Shown: piece by piece, positions 63,259 to 64,000 of the stretch
Position numbering within the stretch: the stretch's first letter is position 1
How the letters are laid out: each line of letters opens with the position of its first letter
Assembly (NCBI GenBank): GCA_963838835.1
Contig: CAWITA010000014.1
Coordinates: 124,001 to 188,000, forward strand
DNA length: 64,000 bases
Direction: 5' to 3'
From: Bog-473 sp963838835
Lineage (GTDB): Bacteria; Actinomycetota; Acidimicrobiia; Acidimicrobiales; RAAP-2
Made by a program: the position numbers and the translations under genes
The notes under the pieces: model-generated
What the model was told of the DNA's origin: nothing
What the model saw: the letters and a program-made list of their open reading frames with translations, nothing else
Database searches by the model: none

Positions 63259-64000
63259 TCAGGCTTCCAAGACTGCGTCGAGAGCGGCCATTGCGGCTCC
63301 GCGTGCGCCGGCCATGTCGAGCTCGGGCACGAGCACGAAACCAGCAACAGCTGCCTCCTCTTCGCGGAGGGTCGTGCTGTCGCGGACGTTTTGCAAGAAC
63401 CACGTTTTGAACGCGCCCGCGGCCTCCACGACGCCACCACCGATGAAATAAGCATCGGGGTCCAAGAAGTTCGCTGCAATGGTGAAAAGCCGACCCAACG
63501 CCGCCGCCTGTTGCTCGAATATCCGGGTGGCCATTGGGTCCCCGGCCTCTCCGTAGGCCCGCACGGATCGAGCTGCCTCGGAAAGGGGTAGCGATCCAAG
63601 CTCGTGGTCCGGGTAGCGCGACAACCAGTACGGCAGAAGGTTGAGCTCGATGCCCGTCAGTGAGGCAACGCTTTCGGCATCTCCTAAGAACCCACAGTTG
63701 CACCTTGGAATGGGCTGATCAGGCTCCAGGAGCCCAGCCATCGGAATGTGCACGTGGCCAAGTTCACCTGCTGCGCCCGTCGCCCCCTTGACAACCCGAC
63801 CCCGATGCACGATCCCACCGCCGAGTCCCGTACCGACGATGGCGGAGACCGACGAACGCGAGCGGCCGTGCACACCGAAATGCAGGCGGTGGGCATAGAG
63901 GGCGGCCGCGTTGCCGTCGTTGTTGTAGACGACCGGGAGACCTAGCCTGCGCTGCAGATGAGCACGGAGGTCGAACCCGTTCCAGCTCGGATGTCCGAAG
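63259..64000 (-). CDS. ROK family protein (glucokinase-like), 5' end cut by window edge
   Basis: About 247 residues are visible. VVYNNDGNAAALYAHRLHFG has the catalytic Asp of ROK kinases, AIVGTGLGGGIVHRGRVVKG is the second phosphate loop, GELGHVHIP has the glutamate and His of the sugar site, and RCNCGFLGDAES is the ROK zinc motif (the usual third Cys position is Asp). It ends MAALDAVLEA at 63259. The N-terminal Walker-type phosphate loop is outside the window, so kinase versus repressor type cannot be decided, though no HTH is seen. The missing Cys in the zinc motif may lower activity. Confidence 0.85.
   Translation of the reverse strand, partial: FGHPSWNGFDLRAHLQRRLGLPVVYNNDGNAAALYAHRLHFGVHGRSRSSVSAIVGTGLGGGIVHRGRVVKGATGAAGELGHVHIPMAGLLEPDQPIPRCNCGFLGDAESVASLTGIELNLLPYWLSRYPDHELGSLPLSEAARSVRAYGEAGDPMATRIFEQQAAALGRLFTIAANFLDPDAYFIGGGVVEAAGAFKTWFLQNVRDSTTLREEEAAVAGFVLVPELDMAGARGAAMAALDAVLEA

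Overview
This is a high-GC actinobacterial chromosome segment. The supporting genes are a wax ester synthase/diacylglycerol acyltransferase, maleylpyruvate-isomerase-fold (mycothiol-type) proteins, a GAP family membrane protein, LAL-type regulators, GTG/TTG starts and a cytochrome bd locus. An acidimicrobial or similar deep-branching actinomycete fits, but there is no rRNA or other marker to fix the taxon.

Layout. 1-3 kb: a partial XRE regulator divergent from an aldo/keto reductase and a quinone oxidoreductase. 3-6.3 kb: a ZTP riboswitch followed by glyA (serine hydroxymethyltransferase), which is split by an IS1380-like element (3984-5678, CTAG target duplication). 6.4-10.2 kb: small enzymes and a cytochrome P450. 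10.7-15.5 kb: a small integrated element bounded by an 18-bp att repeat at a tRNA-Leu 3' end. It carries a large serine recombinase, a Rep-type initiator, a small DNA-binding candidate, a membrane protein and a K+ channel. 15.5-16.7 kb: relics of a second recombinase. 17-21 kb: WS/DGAT, a nonapeptide-repeat protein with an RDD membrane protein, a Rep relic and YihY. 21-22 kb: pdxH and rhaB remnants. 22-31.6 kb: a cluster of small stress-type membrane and soluble proteins (DUF202, DUF7144, SHOCT, flavodoxin, GAP), a LAL regulator and a secreted SUMF1-fold protein. Several of these have a shared palindrome, ATCACCC-N4-GGGGTGAT, upstream. 31.6-41.3 kb: a formylglycine-type arylsulfatase, cydDCAB (bd oxidase and its exporter) and a formylglycine-generating enzyme. 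41.5-46.1 kb: DUF2252, DUF6325, SHOCT, a membrane protein and a second K+ channel. 46.3-55.9 kb: an accessory block that starts at a tRNA-Gly relic, is flanked by 36-bp direct repeats, and holds a complete group II intron, an amidohydrolase, a secreted aspartyl-protease-like protein, a hydrolase, an IS256 transposase and a broken coiled-coil protein. 56-64 kb: a large cyclase/ATPase/TPR regulator, small barrel proteins, another recombinase relic and a partial ROK kinase.

Functional links. The sulfatase needs formylglycine, and the only canonical formylglycine-generating enzyme lies 6 kb downstream beyond cydDCAB. The bd oxidase, SHOCT, DUF2252 and DUF7144 genes together with the shared palindrome suggest a respiratory or energy-stress regulon. 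That is an inference, not a demonstrated regulon.

Data quality. Many genes between 32.9 and 39.8 kb, plus both transposases, pdxH, the 44-kb membrane protein, the 55-kb coiled-coil protein and the cyclase gene, carry one-base frameshifts although the encoded family sequence is conserved on both sides. Most look like sequence errors rather than decay. I annotate the reconstructed genes and give the break points.
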